From Emydura subglobosa (taxonomy: Eukaryota > Chordata > Testudines > Chelidae), in assembly GCA_007922225.1 (NCBI GenBank), contig ML680053.1, positions 1,339,434 to 1,403,433 on the forward strand: a stretch of 64,000 bases of DNA, in the 5' to 3' direction. Under the pieces are notes generated by a model. That model searched no databases, was not told where the DNA came from, and saw nothing but the letters and a program-made list of their open reading frames with translations. Of this stretch, positions 32,441 through 45,678 are shown in pieces (position 1 is the first letter of the stretch; every line of letters begins with the position of its first letter). A program made the translations under genes and the position numbers.

Positions 32441-35099
32441 TACAGAGCTCTGCTATAATTTGTCTTTGTAGAAAGGTAACTGAAGAGCAGGAATAGCACT
32501 GTTTCTTTCCATTTTTTGTTGCTTAATGATGTGAACAGCCAGAACACTTATTCTAATTTTCAGCTTTGTTTGAAAGTCATAACATGGCTACCAGGGATAC
32601 AAAATTAGAATCTTTTGTTCCTCTGATGTGGGAATCCAGGAAATTAACATTGAATCAAGCTGTTGGTGGATTTTTTGACATTGTACAGCATTGAGGAAGC
32701 AAGGGGGCTTCATAAAAATTGTCAGCTGATCCGGAAATGCTGTACTGTATTCATGCATAGGTAAAGAAAAAGCCAACAGAGGAGATTGTTTTTATTGTCA
32801 TATCTTAAATGAATTAGCAATTTTTGGGGTGTGTTGGTAATGTATAATTACCAGTACGGTATCCACCTGTTACCATCCCACCTAAGATCCTATCCTGATT
32901 AGGAGAAGTTGCTGTTTTACTTCAGCATGTCTAAAAGGCTAAAGTACATTGCATTAAGTGAGGATCCTGCATTATATCTGGGTTTCTTTCGTTTTTGGTT
33001 TATTTGTTAAGTGCTTGAAGAACTTCATGTGAAAAACATGATATAAGCTCAAAGTATTAACTTTATTAAAAGATTAGCTTAAACCTTCACACCTGGTTAA
33101 GCAATATAATTGCTTGGTACCAGCTGCATGCATCCTCATTAGCACAGTATTTGCAGAAATTCTGCTTACTTAAGTCATTGACCATCACTGTCATTTAATA
33201 CATATGGATTAAAACAGTTTCTTTGGAGACAACCTGACAGCCTTCATGATCAGAATGTTCAAAATCATTAACTTCCATTTGATGTTCTTAATCTTTTCTA
33301 CAAGATAAACACTGTCACATGAATGTGTATCGTTTGGCTCTGTCCATCTACACTGTCTGCTTCTTTCACCTCTCTTTACATTTTCTTCCATTCTTTCTCC
33401 TGTATGTGGAATGCCATCCCTGTCTTCCCAGATCATTTGTCAAAAACCATTTGTTGTGATGCCTACAAAAATTGAACTCAAAATGGCTCTCAAGGGCCTG
33501 TGCAGTAGACACTGCTTTATATAAAAATATCCAATTGCTTAATCGCTCTGAACCTTCCTATGTTCTTAGATTGTGAACTCTCTGGGGCAGAGTGCCTAAT
33601 GTGCTGTGAACACCAGCATAATCTAAATAACAGAGCAGTGTTGTAGCCATAAAATTAGTCCTACAACCTTTAGAAAACATTACTCTGATGAGTGTAAGTG
33701 CTTGAAGAATGCTGGTTTGACTACTACTCCTACCCACAGAATAGGCATCAACAGAAGCAAACTTCCTCACACAACCCATCAGTCTGCTTAAATTTTGAAG
33801 CATCTTTTGGGAGTTCATTCCTTCGCTATTCTGCTGAGGTTGCCAATTAGGAAGGTAACTTTTTTGATTTGGAGACCTGTCAGCCTGGAGCTGGACTGGC
33901 CTCACCTAATTTATTTCACTGGAACTGAAGTGGTAAATTTTTTAGTAGCTGTACCTGGTTTGATTCTGAACCAAATGATCTTGAGGTGAAAGCTTCCACC
34001 ATCCCATTGCCAGTCTTCTGAGCCCTGTCACCCCGTCTCTATTCCTATTGTGATCTAAGTTCTGCAGTTAGAGTACTGCCCCTCACTGCTGGCACCTTTG
34101 ATGATAAATTTGTAGTGTACATACCGAAATTGGTCTTCCTGTATTTAGAAATCTTCACTGTTTAAACTGACATCTCTCATCAAATGGTGGTATATTATTG
34201 TCTGATGCTTAGTACTTGTCCTTGATTTTTCTCTTATGCAGCAGTATTTTAATGGAGATGGGGAGGAGTGTATTACCATAGTAGCTTTTCAGTTTAGGGG
34301 GCAAGTAACACTCAGACCACAGATTATGGTATATTGAGTATGACATTTCAAATGGTTCAATTATACTGTAAGCCTCTGACTATTTTATTAAACTTCAGTG
34401 ACATCAGCAATCACTGATATAAAGATATTCTTGGTACAAAGAATACAGGACATTTGGAGCTTAAATGCTCTTACATATTACTGTGAAAACCCCATCATAC
34501 TCCTTGTAACCCTCGTCTGACAAAAGAGAAAGGGACGATAATCCAGAAAGGATCCCAGCTACCAGTCAAATTTGGTGACTGCAGATGATGAATCAACAGG
34601 CAGTAGCACTAAGGCATGTTGCTGGTGCTGTCACTTCTAGTGTGCATGTGTTCAGATTGCCTTTGTTAGTGCCCATAATCCCTGGGGAAATGAAACTATT
34701 CAAAGAAGAAATGTTTACGGCTTTTGAAAATGTTTTAAGCATTTCTGCCCTGGAATAGAATGAATTTTCGTTGTTCTCTTAAACCATGGCTCGGGGGTAG
34801 CATTTAGTATGGAAGGGGGCAAAGATAAAGACAATGAATGTCTGTGTTTTAAAGCATTAAGAGAAGGACAGAAGAGGCATTTTCTAGGGGGGCTTCACTG
34901 TAACTGACTCACTCATTTTGCCTTTTCTATGTTGTATTTGCATAAACTCGAAATAAACAGAAGACACCAAACCATAAGCTTATACTTTGCTCCCTCACTT
35001 TTGAATCCATGAGGGTCTGTTTAGTAAGTGTTTGGCGCGTGAACCTCAATTTGCTGATACTGAGGTGCAACTCCTGTAACAACTACATCAATATGATGT
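32441..35099. other. Intronic DNA without supported feature
   Basis: No gene is recognised. A short TTGTGAACTCTCTGGGGCAG segment near 33570 is a fragment of a common reptilian SINE-type 3' end. Other open frames are short. Confidence 0.45.
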
Positions 35100-36245
35100 T
35101 TTGGGGACCAGCCAGACCAGTAAGGGGTTCTGTCATGACCTACCCTGTAACCTTGGGAAGCCTTTGTGTTGTGCCACTATGGTTCAGATCCCTGAGACCA
35201 GTAGCCAGACCACAAACATCACGTCTCACCAGCCCAGTTTCTCTTTGTAGGGTGAATCCAGCAATTCCAGTCCTGAGTGTTCCCAGATATGTCCTCCCTA
35301 ATTCCAGAGACTTGGACTGTTCCCCCTGGTTTGTTACCCCCAAAGCAGTGAAACCGGCTCACTTTTGTATATGCACTCCACCCAGTTTTGCACACGAGAG
35401 ACTTGTTTGGGTTTAAAAATAGACAAAAAGATTATTTAATAGGAAAAAACACAGAGTGAAAGGTGATATTGTAAGAGAATGCAGATGTTTACAAGTTACA
35501 CAGAAGTAAACAGATGCAATCTCAGACTTTACACTTTCATATTAACTAAAATCCTTTTTCTCATGATAGTTACCTATTACCTTAAAAAGTTTCCCAGCAT
35601 ATCCCCTAGTGATAGAAATGCTGGATACCTCCTGGACAGCCTCCCACCTCAAGACTGTCCCATCCCCCAAGTTCTGGATAAAAAATCCTTTGTTCCATGA
35701 TTGCTTTCAAAAGGCTTTTCCCTTTTCTTTTTCTTCTTTTCTTTCAGTCTACAGAGATTCATGGTTAATCGGAGTGGGGAAACTGTCTCCTGACTTGATG
35801 TTATATTTCAATTTAAAGTTATCTCCATTTCTATTAATTAACTCTAATGGAACACCATTTTCTTTTCCTGGGCTGGACAACGGATACTCACTTGAAGCCG
35901 GTTTCATGTTAACTGGTTTGGGAGATGCCTTTCCCTGCTTGACTCCTTGCTGTAAGGTGGAGCTGAAGTTGCATCACAGATTATGGGCATGGTTTTCTAT
36001 ATTCACAAATATGTAAATTCATAACCACAGTCTATATATGTATCTCATAATGACCCATCAAGTTCAGAACATTACAGGCTTTCACAAAAGACCATACTCG
36101 ATATATTTTTATAGTGCGATAGCAGTATGCAATCAGTTGATTTAACTGCTTATTTTGCCGGTTTAAACCTTCTGTTCTTTCCTTGGGGTGTCTGGGCCCT
36201 GATTGTCATAGTCACCCATGCACATGACAGCTCTGATGGATCTGG
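35100..36245 (-). mobile_element. Possible LTR-type repeat, antisense
   Basis: The block reads like turtle LTR-retroelement sequence in reverse: CTGTCATGACCTACCCTG at the left, AGAGACTTGTTTGGG with a following A-rich segment, GTTACCTATTACCTTAAAAAG, CTCATAATGACCCATCAAGT, CAGGCTTTCACAAAAGACC, and TGTCTGGGCCCTGATTGTC at the right. I recognise these as recurring together in turtle DNA. I could not define TG...CA ends with a target duplication, and no viral gene is present. Open frames of 135 codons at 35009-35416 and 35609-36016 lack domains. Confidence 0.4.
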
Positions 36246-36563
36246 AAGCAGGTGCTTGCTTTATGTATTAGATGTTACTGTCCTGAACCCTTAAACTTGA
36301 GGAGGCAAGGGAAATGCAGACAGGTTCAAAAGAATCCATTGCTCTTTAGTGCATCCCAGCTTAACGCAGCTTTCCATCTGGCCCTTTGCTTGAAGAGAAG
36401 ATCAGCACTTGGGGGAAACAGCTTAATATGGGAGCTTCAGCTAAAAGGATCACGAGCATACATTATTGTTGACCTCTATACAGATTGTCCAAATAAGTAG
36501 CCAGCCATGGGGTCAGGCAGTGCCACACAGTACTGGGCAAGACTGCAGACTTGTGCACATGCT

Positions 36564-36945
36564 AGGGTGAGCAGCTGTCCTGATTTTTATAATTTTATAG
36601 ATTTTTATCCTGATATTTGGGGCTTTGTCTTACATAGGTGCCTATTTAAAAAAAAATAGTCCTGTAGCACTTGAAAGACTAACAAATTTAAATTTTGTAG
36701 GCATAAGCTTTCATGGGCTGTAACCACTTCTTCAGATGCAAGAAATAGGAATCAAAAGGCAGGTATATATATACACACACATCCAAGTTTAAAGAACAAC
36801 AATGGGGAAGTAGTTGAGGCCTGTTCACAACCATTGATTAGGAGGTGAGAATTACTTCTTGTAATGAGAGAGCCATTCCAAATCCCTGTTTAAACCCAGC
36901 CCAACCCCCTGTCCTGATTTTTCACACTTGTTATCTGGTCACCCT
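36564..36945. mobile_element. Short MITE (AGGGTGA...TCACCCT) split by a family A insertion
   Basis: The left half, 36564-36647, carries AGGGTGAGCAGCTGTCCTGA, GATATTTGGGGCTTTGTCTT and ACATAGGTGCCTATTT. The right half, 36896-36945, carries CCCCCTGTCCTGATTTTTCA, CACTTGTTATCTGGTC and ACCCT. Together they form one known turtle element of about 130 bp with inverted ends AGGGTGA/TCACCCT. The 246 bp between the halves belong to the family A repeat, so the insertion came later. Confidence 0.75.
36648..36893. mobile_element. Family A SINE-like retroposon, longer copy, nested
   Basis: AATAGTCCTGTAGCACTTGA, AAGACTAACAAATTT, GCATAAGCTTTCATGGGCTG and CTTCTTCAGATGCAAGAAA match the arm and core of the copies at 1735 and 15038. 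The sequence then extends through AACAACAATGGGGAAGTAG, AACCATTGATTAGGAGGTGA and AATGAGAGAGCCATTCC, parts absent from the shorter copies. Near-identical 10-bp repeats CCTATTTAAA (36641-36650) and CCTGTTTAAA (36886-36895) probably represent the target duplication. Confidence 0.65.
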
Positions 36946-39900
36946 AGTACACACACAAAGGTGTGAAACTGATCGTGATCAGTTGGAAAACCAATAACTA
37001 AGTAAGGCTAGCTAGAGGAAACCAAAAAGTCATACCAGCAATAGAAATGATACATTTCTGTTAATATTTTGGTATGCTTGATATCAATGAGTCACTCATT
37101 TATATTATAAAAATGTTGGATCTGTTTTTGGCATAATGACAGTGAGCATTTAAAGGAATGATTTATGTAACCACATTCAAGATTAGCAGTAAACTTGTGA
37201 TTTTGTTCACATTCTATTGAACGTAATTCATTTTAGGTATGGGATTCTCAAGACCTGAATTGTTCTTCTCACTTCACCTGCTCACACCCAGGCAACTTTT
37301 TGTCCTCACAAGAGGAAGAAAAGCATTCAGTGTGGGTGATTTCAACTTTTCTAGGAAGCTGCTGCAATGCGAAGGCATATTTTCATAGGTGTTTATGACT
37401 TGGAAATTCAGCATGTGCTATAATTCTGCACAGATCTTCTAGGCTGGATGTTAAGTTTTATAGAGTAGGTGCTTTTATCTCACTCTTTTTTTCTGGATGT
37501 GTCATACATTGCAGAGAGGAGAACATAGCAGTTGTGCTAGAGCCACTTTACATAGAAAGCAAATGAGCATTTCTAATAAACCTTCTATCTATAATAAGAT
37601 TTAATTACTCTTGATCTGTTTATGTATTGAATATACTTATGTACAGCCGTACATCTTCTAAGCACTCATCAAACAACCAATTAGCTGTTTAAAAATAATA
37701 CAAGACATTGAGATGTAAAAATTAGATTTACTGCTCTTCAAGGACTCCTTGTGGATTTTTGCTCTGGGTAGTATATGTTTTAAATTCAGTATCTGACCAG
37801 TATAACCCCTATGTAATGCGCACTTCAAAAAACATCTGATTCACCTCCCTCAATTTTAACTGCCATCTGCCTATACAGGAACTGCCATCTCTCATATAAA
37901 GGACCTAACTTAAAGTTCTTATAATATTGTCATTTAAAGGTTAATTTCAGTCATTACTTAGAAGTCTGAGCCCAACTGAAGTCAAAAGCTATGTCTCCCT
38001 TTCCACTACCAACACTTGTTTTAGCTTTTTATTAGGCAGCTGTCTTGGGAAACTATGATTTGCTTAGAGAAGAACTAGAACAGAATAACAAGAACTCATC
38101 CAACTTTCCAATGATGTAACAGTAATTTCAGTGCATTTGCTTAGCTCTCCCAAAGTTAAGATTTCTATCAGAACAGACTTGACCCCAAAATAAAGATTTT
38201 TGTGAAAACTGTTCTACAACATCTGCAAAGTCAGCAAATACTTCATTTTTTTCATTTTAATTTTAAAAAAGCTTTCAAGCAAATCTTCCCCTACAGTGTT
38301 TGCAATTGAAATCTTGCAGCAGTGTGTTAGTGCATGAAAATAGAATTGAAATTAACTAACTAGAAACTGTAAACCAAAATAAAAATAAGAGCTGGTTCTA
38401 TTTTTGTTTGTACAGTTCCAAGCACATTAGGACCTCCTGAGTGCTAATGTAATAAATATAAATAACTTGTCTTCAGCATTTTGGTATAAATGCAAAGTGT
38501 AAAGGGTGGGATATTTTTTTTAAAAAGTGCTCACTGTTTGGCCATTTATACCCTCATTGAAGCCATTGGCAGTTTTACCACAGCTCCTAAAATAGGAGCA
38601 GAGCTAGGCTAATGCTGCATGTGTTTGAAAATCTACCCAAACCGTGTAAACTGTCAGAATTGCCCCATTTGAAATCTTAACATAGCTAAGAAAACTGTTT
38701 TAAAGACTTGGGTAAAACATTCTAGACAAATGGAGACAGTGTTTCTGACTGAGCATAAAGTAAATACTAAACATAATCTGTTTTACCCTTTGCACTTGTT
38801 GTTGCTACCCAGCGCAATTTAAATGTAGTCCTACTTGACATCCATTAGGACACTTGAATGACAATCCAAAGTTGAGGACTTTGCAATTTCACCAGTCTTG
38901 GGAACCTTGATCGAGCGTGCAAGTGTCCGTACGGAGCTTGAATTAACTCTCATTCACAGCTCCATTGGGAATGTGAAATCCATTTTTAAACTTTCCCTAA
39001 CAGAATTGCTTAGAAGTCTCTTCCACTTGCATCTTTCAGTGCCAAGGTGTCTGTAGTAATGGAATTAAATATAGGATTTATTCAGTGAGGGAAGGCTTGC
39101 ATTTTAAGTCAGGTCATTTAAACTGACACGCTGCTGTTAAAGGAAGGGCAGATTTTCTTCACCAGCACTTTTTTCAGAGCACCTGACTGAAGCAGAGAGC
39201 AATATTTCTAGACAAGATTTCATCAATTTTTTTCCCAGAAAAGTTCCTGTGACAATCTGTGGCGCATTGTCTAGTATGAATTCTATTTGTCATCTAAATT
39301 AGGAATTTAATATTCTAGGTTATAAAAACCAATCTGGAAATGAGATACTTTGCTATGCATAGTTAAAAAGCTTCCTCTCAAAAACAGGGTGAAATCTGTC
39401 AGCAGAGTTAATAAGACTTCATGCGAACTGGTTGCTGTAATTTTTCTGTGTCCTCTCACCATGGTATGAGCATCCAGATTTTCCTGTCTAACACGACCTT
39501 GGCTATAGAATCCGTTCGCTGTTTCCAGTTTCAGCTACTGCAACATGCTGTATCTGGAGTTAACTGTGAACGCCATGAAGAACCTCCAGACGGTACAGCA
39601 TAACTGCCGATCTTCTTTCCTGATTACAAGGGAAACTTGATCCTCTGATTCTGAACACACCATCCTTGCTCCTGATCTGGTACTGAATCCATTTTAACAT
39701 CCTGATGTCGATCTTAAAAATCTTCAGTGAGCAGAGCACCAGATATTTTACACATCTTTTTCATGACCGTGACCTATTATGGCAACTGCACTTTTCAGGG
39801 TCTTTGGCTACAGCTATAGAACTTCCTTCTACAAATGACTAGAGTACAGCTCTTTTCACCTTCAGAACACAAGACCCCCCATCTCTTTTTAAATTAGCTT

Positions 39901-42104
39901 TCACTCAAAAACCTTCCTGAAAATGAAGATGTTAACATGCATGCTTCATTGAAATGTCCGGAAGCAAGGGGAGGATAGTGAGTCTTTCATGGTTTGTTTT
40001 CTATTGTTTTGATTATGCTTACAGACCATGATGGTAGTAGGTATGTTAGAAATATTTAGAACTGATCAACAGACTCTCTGCATTCAAAATGCCTTATTAC
40101 TTTCCTCACACTGTTTCTGTCAGATTAACTACTCAGCAATAGATTTTTGAAGTGGCCAAAGGTAATGGAGGAAGCAATGAGTATAATGTGTCTTGTCTTA
40201 TTAAAGGAAGCTCTTCCTGCAACTTGAAACCCATTATAACTAAAACCATGTGTTATAAAGGAAATGAAATGTCTAAAATGAATGAGAAAGAAACAAGATA
40301 GAATTGCACCTCCAGAAGATGTTACTTCGTTACCTATTTTCATACTATAGTGCTTTGATTCTGACCCCTCTTAACTAGCAACGTGTGGCAGATTTTCAAC
40401 CTCCTGTTTTCCACTACTTGGAGAAATACAATGGAGAAATAACTCCATTTATTGGGATTTGGAAATGCGCAGCTGATTGTTGTGGTTACACTTAATTTGA
40501 CTGACTGCGATGAATGGCAGTGTAATCTATGAACTGGACAATGTCATTGGCCCATGTGGGTTCTTTCTCTTGTCTAGACATGACTACTTAAGTCAAGGTG
40601 GTGGTGGTTTTAGTCTAATCTAAAATATTTAAAGATAGGAATTTTTGTTCAGAAAACACTGCGTTCCATGTGTTTTTAAAAGTACCCAAATACACAAAAA
40701 GGGGTATTTCAACTGTAGCTGATTTAGTGTTTAAGCAGTCAGTCAGTATTGAGCTCTTTCAAATGTTCCTTATTTTGATGAAAAATGCAGCTCTTTACTG
40801 ATAGTTTAATAAAACCTTGTTTTCTGTTTATCCCAATATATTTTTATTGAAAGAGCCACAAGAGCTGTCTTGTATCCCAAGGGAGACTTAGCCACGCATT
40901 AGTAATTAGAGCCTCACTGTTTTGTTTGCATTAACTATGGCAGCATTTGTTGTGATTTAAATCATGGTGAAGAATAGTGAATCTTGAGCGGGCTACCTTC
41001 ATTCATGCAGATTCTAAAGCATTTGCATTTGAGCAAAAAGATGGTGCTTAGATGCTGAAATACAAAGGTCTGTCTTTATGACGTCCAGCTTTACATGTAG
41101 CTTGTCTGTGTGGCTTCCAACTTGGTCTGTGTTTAAGCCACTGATATCATCCAGCCTCAGTGTGTGTTGCATTTGATTTTATAGCCTACATCAATTTTCA
41201 GCATGGATATCAGTAGCTTTCACTTAGACTTTTTTTAAATACCCGTTATACATGAGTTGCAAGTTTTTTAAAGTGTCTTGTGTGTTTGTGAGATAATAGA
41301 TCTGGTGCTGGTGATTGCTTTGCTAATACCTAAAGGATGGAATACAGTGGCTGAAGTCCAAAGACTAAGGCTGAAACCAGGAGTAATAGTAACAAAACTT
41401 GTAAACATCTACCTTTTCCTTTTGGTTTACTAGTGATCCGTGTTGTGATAACGCTTCCCAACGTTTTCAGTCACTAAACAGTCAGTGGGTGAATCTCTGA
41501 GTTGGACCGAACTGAATTTTCAGTTGTGAAAGCTTTTGGGATCTGGGGATATTTCCTTCTGAGGCCCCTGAAACCCAGGGCAAAATCCAGTAGCCAAAAG
41601 GATACACTTCTCTTAGCTCTTCCTTTTGTGTCTTGACTTAACTGCTCCGCCACCCACTGGTTGTTCTGCTCTCTCTGGCATGCCCATTGCATTCTTTTGA
41701 ATATTTGAAGCTTTGTTTTGAATTCAGCACCAGTACCTAGGGAGGCCTCAGACAAGACCAAATGTTACTAGACTGAGTGGGGCATGGGGGAAAAATATCT
41801 AGTCTGCCTATGATGGATGGATTGATTAATCTATTGTTGTCAAGGCTTGTTCCTAGAGTGCAAGCATGCTACTCATTTTCAGTAGTATCATTTACAATAA
41901 AATGAGGTGGAACAAAGCCCTGAGAAATGTGAATATTTAAACTTCCTATTTATTTTCCTTGTAACTTTGAAATTAGCATTTCAGCCACCTTAGATAACTG
42001 ATGTAAAACAGAAGTCTTCTGAAATAAATTCTGATTTTATATTAGTATTTCTGGTCCCTTCTCTTACTTGGTCAATCTTATTTGTGGACGTCCTGTCTGC
42101 TTCT
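36946..42104. other. Intronic DNA without supported gene
   Basis: Long AT-rich, unique-looking stretch. A small repeat tail (TTTGTACAGTTCCAAGCACA, then GTAATAAATATAAATAA) at about 38395-38465 resembles the 3' end of a reptilian SINE-type repeat. No exon-like open frame with recognisable domain was seen. Confidence 0.45.
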
Positions 42105-42275
42105 GCTGTTCACCCCCTGATGTAGTCAGGTCTAGCCCACGCTGAAGTGTGCACTTCTGCAGCGTCACAGCTCCAGTATCCAAGCTCGCCAGACTTAAGC
42201 CTAGCTGGGGTATGTCTATTTCAGCTGCAGTCAAACCCTTTGATTGCGGTGCAGACACACCCTTAGGGATAGTAT
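42105..42275. mobile_element. hAT-like MITE fragment
   Basis: GTATGTCTATTTCAGCTGCA, TCAAACCCTTTGATTGCGG and GCAGACACACCCTTAGGG are the right half of a MITE whose consensus end is the GTCTACAC-type terminus. The left half is diverged. Confidence 0.45.
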
Positions 42276-44889
42276 TGCATCATTTAGCCTTCCAAAGAAG
42301 AATATAGTGTTCCTTCACAGCTCCAGTACTTCTGCTGTTCAAAGCTTGGCTAATTACAACAGAATGGATTCTTGATCTTTTAAAATCTTCAGCTTTGATA
42401 TCAATCAAAACTGAGCTTCCCCCTCTGCTTCCCAATTCAATGTCTCAAAGGCTGCTGGGGAACTCTTTGAAATCCTGCAGAGCTGGTCAAGGAGGGCTCT
42501 CGATTACAACCACAGTCACTAGCCTGGATCTATTCCCAGGGTGGACATAGAATATTGACTTGTCTCCAGGGAAGCTGTCATCCTAGTGATCAAGAAACTA
42601 CTTCTGTGCTGTAGAATAGCATTTCAGAAAGGATGTGGTTTCATTGTGAATCTCAGCCCCTGCTGGGACTTTTGGCTGCTTGCGTTATCAGAGCTGTGGC
42701 CTTGTGCATTAAACATGTAGTATGAGTGAGCTAATCAGTACTGTTGCTGACTTCCAGCATCATACATTGTGCAAAATAAACTTGCTTTGGCTATCTCTGT
42801 ATAAAATGTGCCGCTTACTGAATCAAATGCAAAATAAAGTCAAGGTCTTAAAAGCTGCTCAGGTGGTAAACGATCTTGTGTCTGAAAGAGATCTTAATAG
42901 AAAATATCTTTTCCCACCTCTTGGCTAATGGTAAACTTTTAAGTACAAGTGCCAATTTTTTCCTCTCCCTGCCGGTCTTGAAATGCCTAGAAACAGAATT
43001 AAAAATGTACTTAAATGGCGTTCAGCTCTTAGATCTGTGGCATAGTAGACCATTATCTAGTTATCCTTCAATATGTAGCTGTCAGCTATAGAAATCAATT
43101 TTCTTTCTATTGTGGCATTTGAATCTTAGTGAAATTGATTAGATGAAGGGGGATCCTTGAGAGGAATTAAATTACTGTGCTTGGTAAGGCAATTTCATGT
43201 CCATTTGGTGCCATTTTAAAAGATTGTGTTTGGAGTTTAACACTTCGGGTCACTGAGCTTTCCTAAACACCAGGGGAGCGAGTAACAAAGTGTTGCCTAT
43301 AAAGTGGTCCTGCAGCTCCAGTGTTTTGAAAGCAGAGGCTTGCCGGTGTGAAACTCCTCATTGTGCTCTTGTTCTAAGTGATAAGTGAGGTGCATGTTGA
43401 GGATGCTCTAGCAGGTGTAGCGCAGAGGTGCAGTGGTGCCAGTAAGTCTGGCGCTTGCTCTTTGGAAGAACTGATCAGGTTCTCCTTCAATCTCTAGGGA
43501 AAATGTTGTTTTTTAGCTTTCATACTCTTTAAAAAAAAAAAAAAAGATCTGGACTTTCTGACATCAGAGCTGTTCTGTCATTGTCCTGGGCTTTGAGATT
43601 GTTTTGTCATCTCTTCCTGTTAGTTTCTGGGGTGTGTTCCAGTGAAAGAGTATTTCTGGGATCCAGGTGCCACCAATGTGGGCTAAATCCCTCTTCCGAC
43701 AGCCAATGAAAGCGCAGCATTTTCACATCTGTAGCCATCTTTTGGGATGTCTGTCTCAATGCGTTTTCTGTCTCTGATGGAGCAGCCATGTTTATGAGCG
43801 GCTTTTTACAGATGGGCCTCTGCCTTTGTTCCTTCCAGTAGGTGCACAATATGCAGTCTTGCCCTCTAACACCCATAACTGGATTTTCCTGTAGTGTTGT
43901 TCAGAAATGGAGTTTAGTGAAAAGCCTGATGTCTCTGCTACCCTGGCCCTCCTAGGTGGGGATGTGACAGACCTCTCCTCTTCCCCCGACAGCCACCCAT
44001 CCAAAAAGTTTTTGTTGTCATTTAATGTGGTTTCCTCAGCAGAAAATCTTGGAGATCAGCAGAAGCTGTTTCAGGTCACTAAGCAGGCTGTGAAAACTCT
44101 AAATACATTGTTCCTTCCTTCAGGGATGGTATGGAAATATGCTGCTTCTAAAGTATGTGGAGAGGCTTCCTTTTCCTTGTCACATACCAAAATAAGCAGC
44201 TACCGAAGGCAGTTCATTAGACAGACTAGGGCAAACACTCTTTATTGAAGGAACCTTTTACTGAAACACTCGCCCAAACTAGCTGGGAGTTTTCCCCATG
44301 TTTCTGTAGTAGATCAGTTTAGATCTTCCCAAGGCATAATAAAAACCCACACAAATAACTGAGATTCTCTGCCCAGCCTTCTTGCTGTCCCGGTTGTGAG
44401 CAGAATTGCTTCTTTTTGGGAAACCTGGGCTCAAATTACCGTTCTAGAATTGAGAACAGCATCAGGATGGTCAATACCAGTTTCAGAGATCTGTAGCTAC
44501 AGAGGTGGATCCTTAAATTGACGTGATAAATAAGTAGAGAAGGTAAAGTGGAGACTTCTCTTCACCTTATTTCACAATCCAAGACCATGGGGATATGCAA
44601 CAAAAATTGGAAGGTGGGAAATTCAGAATAGAGGTTTGTTTCACACAATGCATGATGAGTCTGGCGAACATATTTCCCCAAGATATCATTGAGGCCAAGA
44701 CCTTAATGGGATTCAGATTGGATTAAACATTGAAATACACACGCAGAATGTTGATTTATTGGAATAAACTAGGCATATAAACCCTCGAGTTCCAGGGCAT
44801 AAGCCATCCTTCAACATTGGGTGGTAAGATGAAATGTTTTCCTCTGGGAGGGGGTCGGGGGCAGCTTATTCTGTTGCTGCTTTCTGCAT
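42276..44889. other. Intronic DNA without supported gene
   Basis: Contains a 15-base A run at 43531-43545. Open frames at 43607-44248 overlap on both strands and have no domain. No confident repeat recognised. Confidence 0.45.
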
Positions 44890-45010
44890 GATTTCTTGCA
44901 TCTTCTTTTGCATCAGCTTGTCTGGCAACTGTTGGAGATGCGATGTTGGGCTAGATGAAATTGAACCATGTGGGTCTGATCAGTTGACAGTTCCTATGTT
45001 TCTAATACAG
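44890..45010 (+). mobile_element. CR1/L3-type 3' UTR fragment
   Basis: ACTGTTGGAGATGCGATGTT, GGGCTAGATGAAATTGAACC, GTGGGTCTGATCAGT and GACAGTTCCTATGTTTC match the 3' end of an old CR1-like LINE (the GGGCTAGATGGACC...GGTCTGA consensus). The copy is short and diverged. Confidence 0.65.
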
Positions 45011-45429
45011 TAGTATTGGAGCTTATAAATAAAAGGATGCAAGAAGCAAAAGGCCAATCTCGGAATGAAGTAGTCTATCAATGTGGATGAAGAAGCTATC
45101 AGAACACAACCTGCCCTAATTTTGGACACCTCACAGCAGACTGAACTTGAAACAAAATTATCCCCTGGAGCTTCCTATAGGTGACTCCTGCCTCATTACC
45201 CCTTTTACCAAAATCTCCCAAATATCTTCTGAATGAAACTTATACTTCAATAACCAGGGCATCTTTTCCATGATGGTTGTTACCCTGCCCCATACGCTTC
45301 CCTCCAGTTCCCTCAAGTCAAAGAGCCTGACACACCCTGCGTGTTAGAACACTTAACATCGACTTTTTCCTGGCAGCCATGCTCAGAAAATAGGAATCCC
45401 TTTTTCCTTCTCTTCAAAGAGTAAATTAC

Positions 45430-45678
45430 ATAGGGCTTGTCTACACCGACAGTGCTGCAATGGTGCCGCTGTAGCGCTTAGTGAAGACACTACCTATACC
45501 AATAGGAGAGCGTCTTCCATCGGCATAGGTTCTCCACCTCCCTGGGAAAAGCCCTCCGGTTGACATAGTGTTGTCTATACTGGGGGTTAGGTAGGTGTAA
45601 CTCCATCACTTAAGGGTGTGGATTTTCCACACCCTGAGTGACAGTTATACAGACATAAATTCTTAATGTAGACCAAGT
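45430..45678. mobile_element. hAT-like MITE, near full length
   Basis: It starts AGGGCTTGTCTACACCGACA and ends AATGTAGACCAAGTC, inverted ends of about 13 bp with two or three mismatches. Interior motifs TGCCGCTGTAGCGCTTAGTG, GAGAGCGTCTTCCATCGGCA, GGTAGGTGTAACTCCATCAC and GGATTTTCCACACCCTGAGT are shared with the copies at 4427-4840, 30981-31250 and 57480-57760. An exact target duplication was not found. Confidence 0.8.

Noticed and set aside
35009..36016. Two 135-codon plus-strand frames as retroviral genes
   Set aside because: They have no viral protein motif and lie within noncoding LTR-like repeat sequence.
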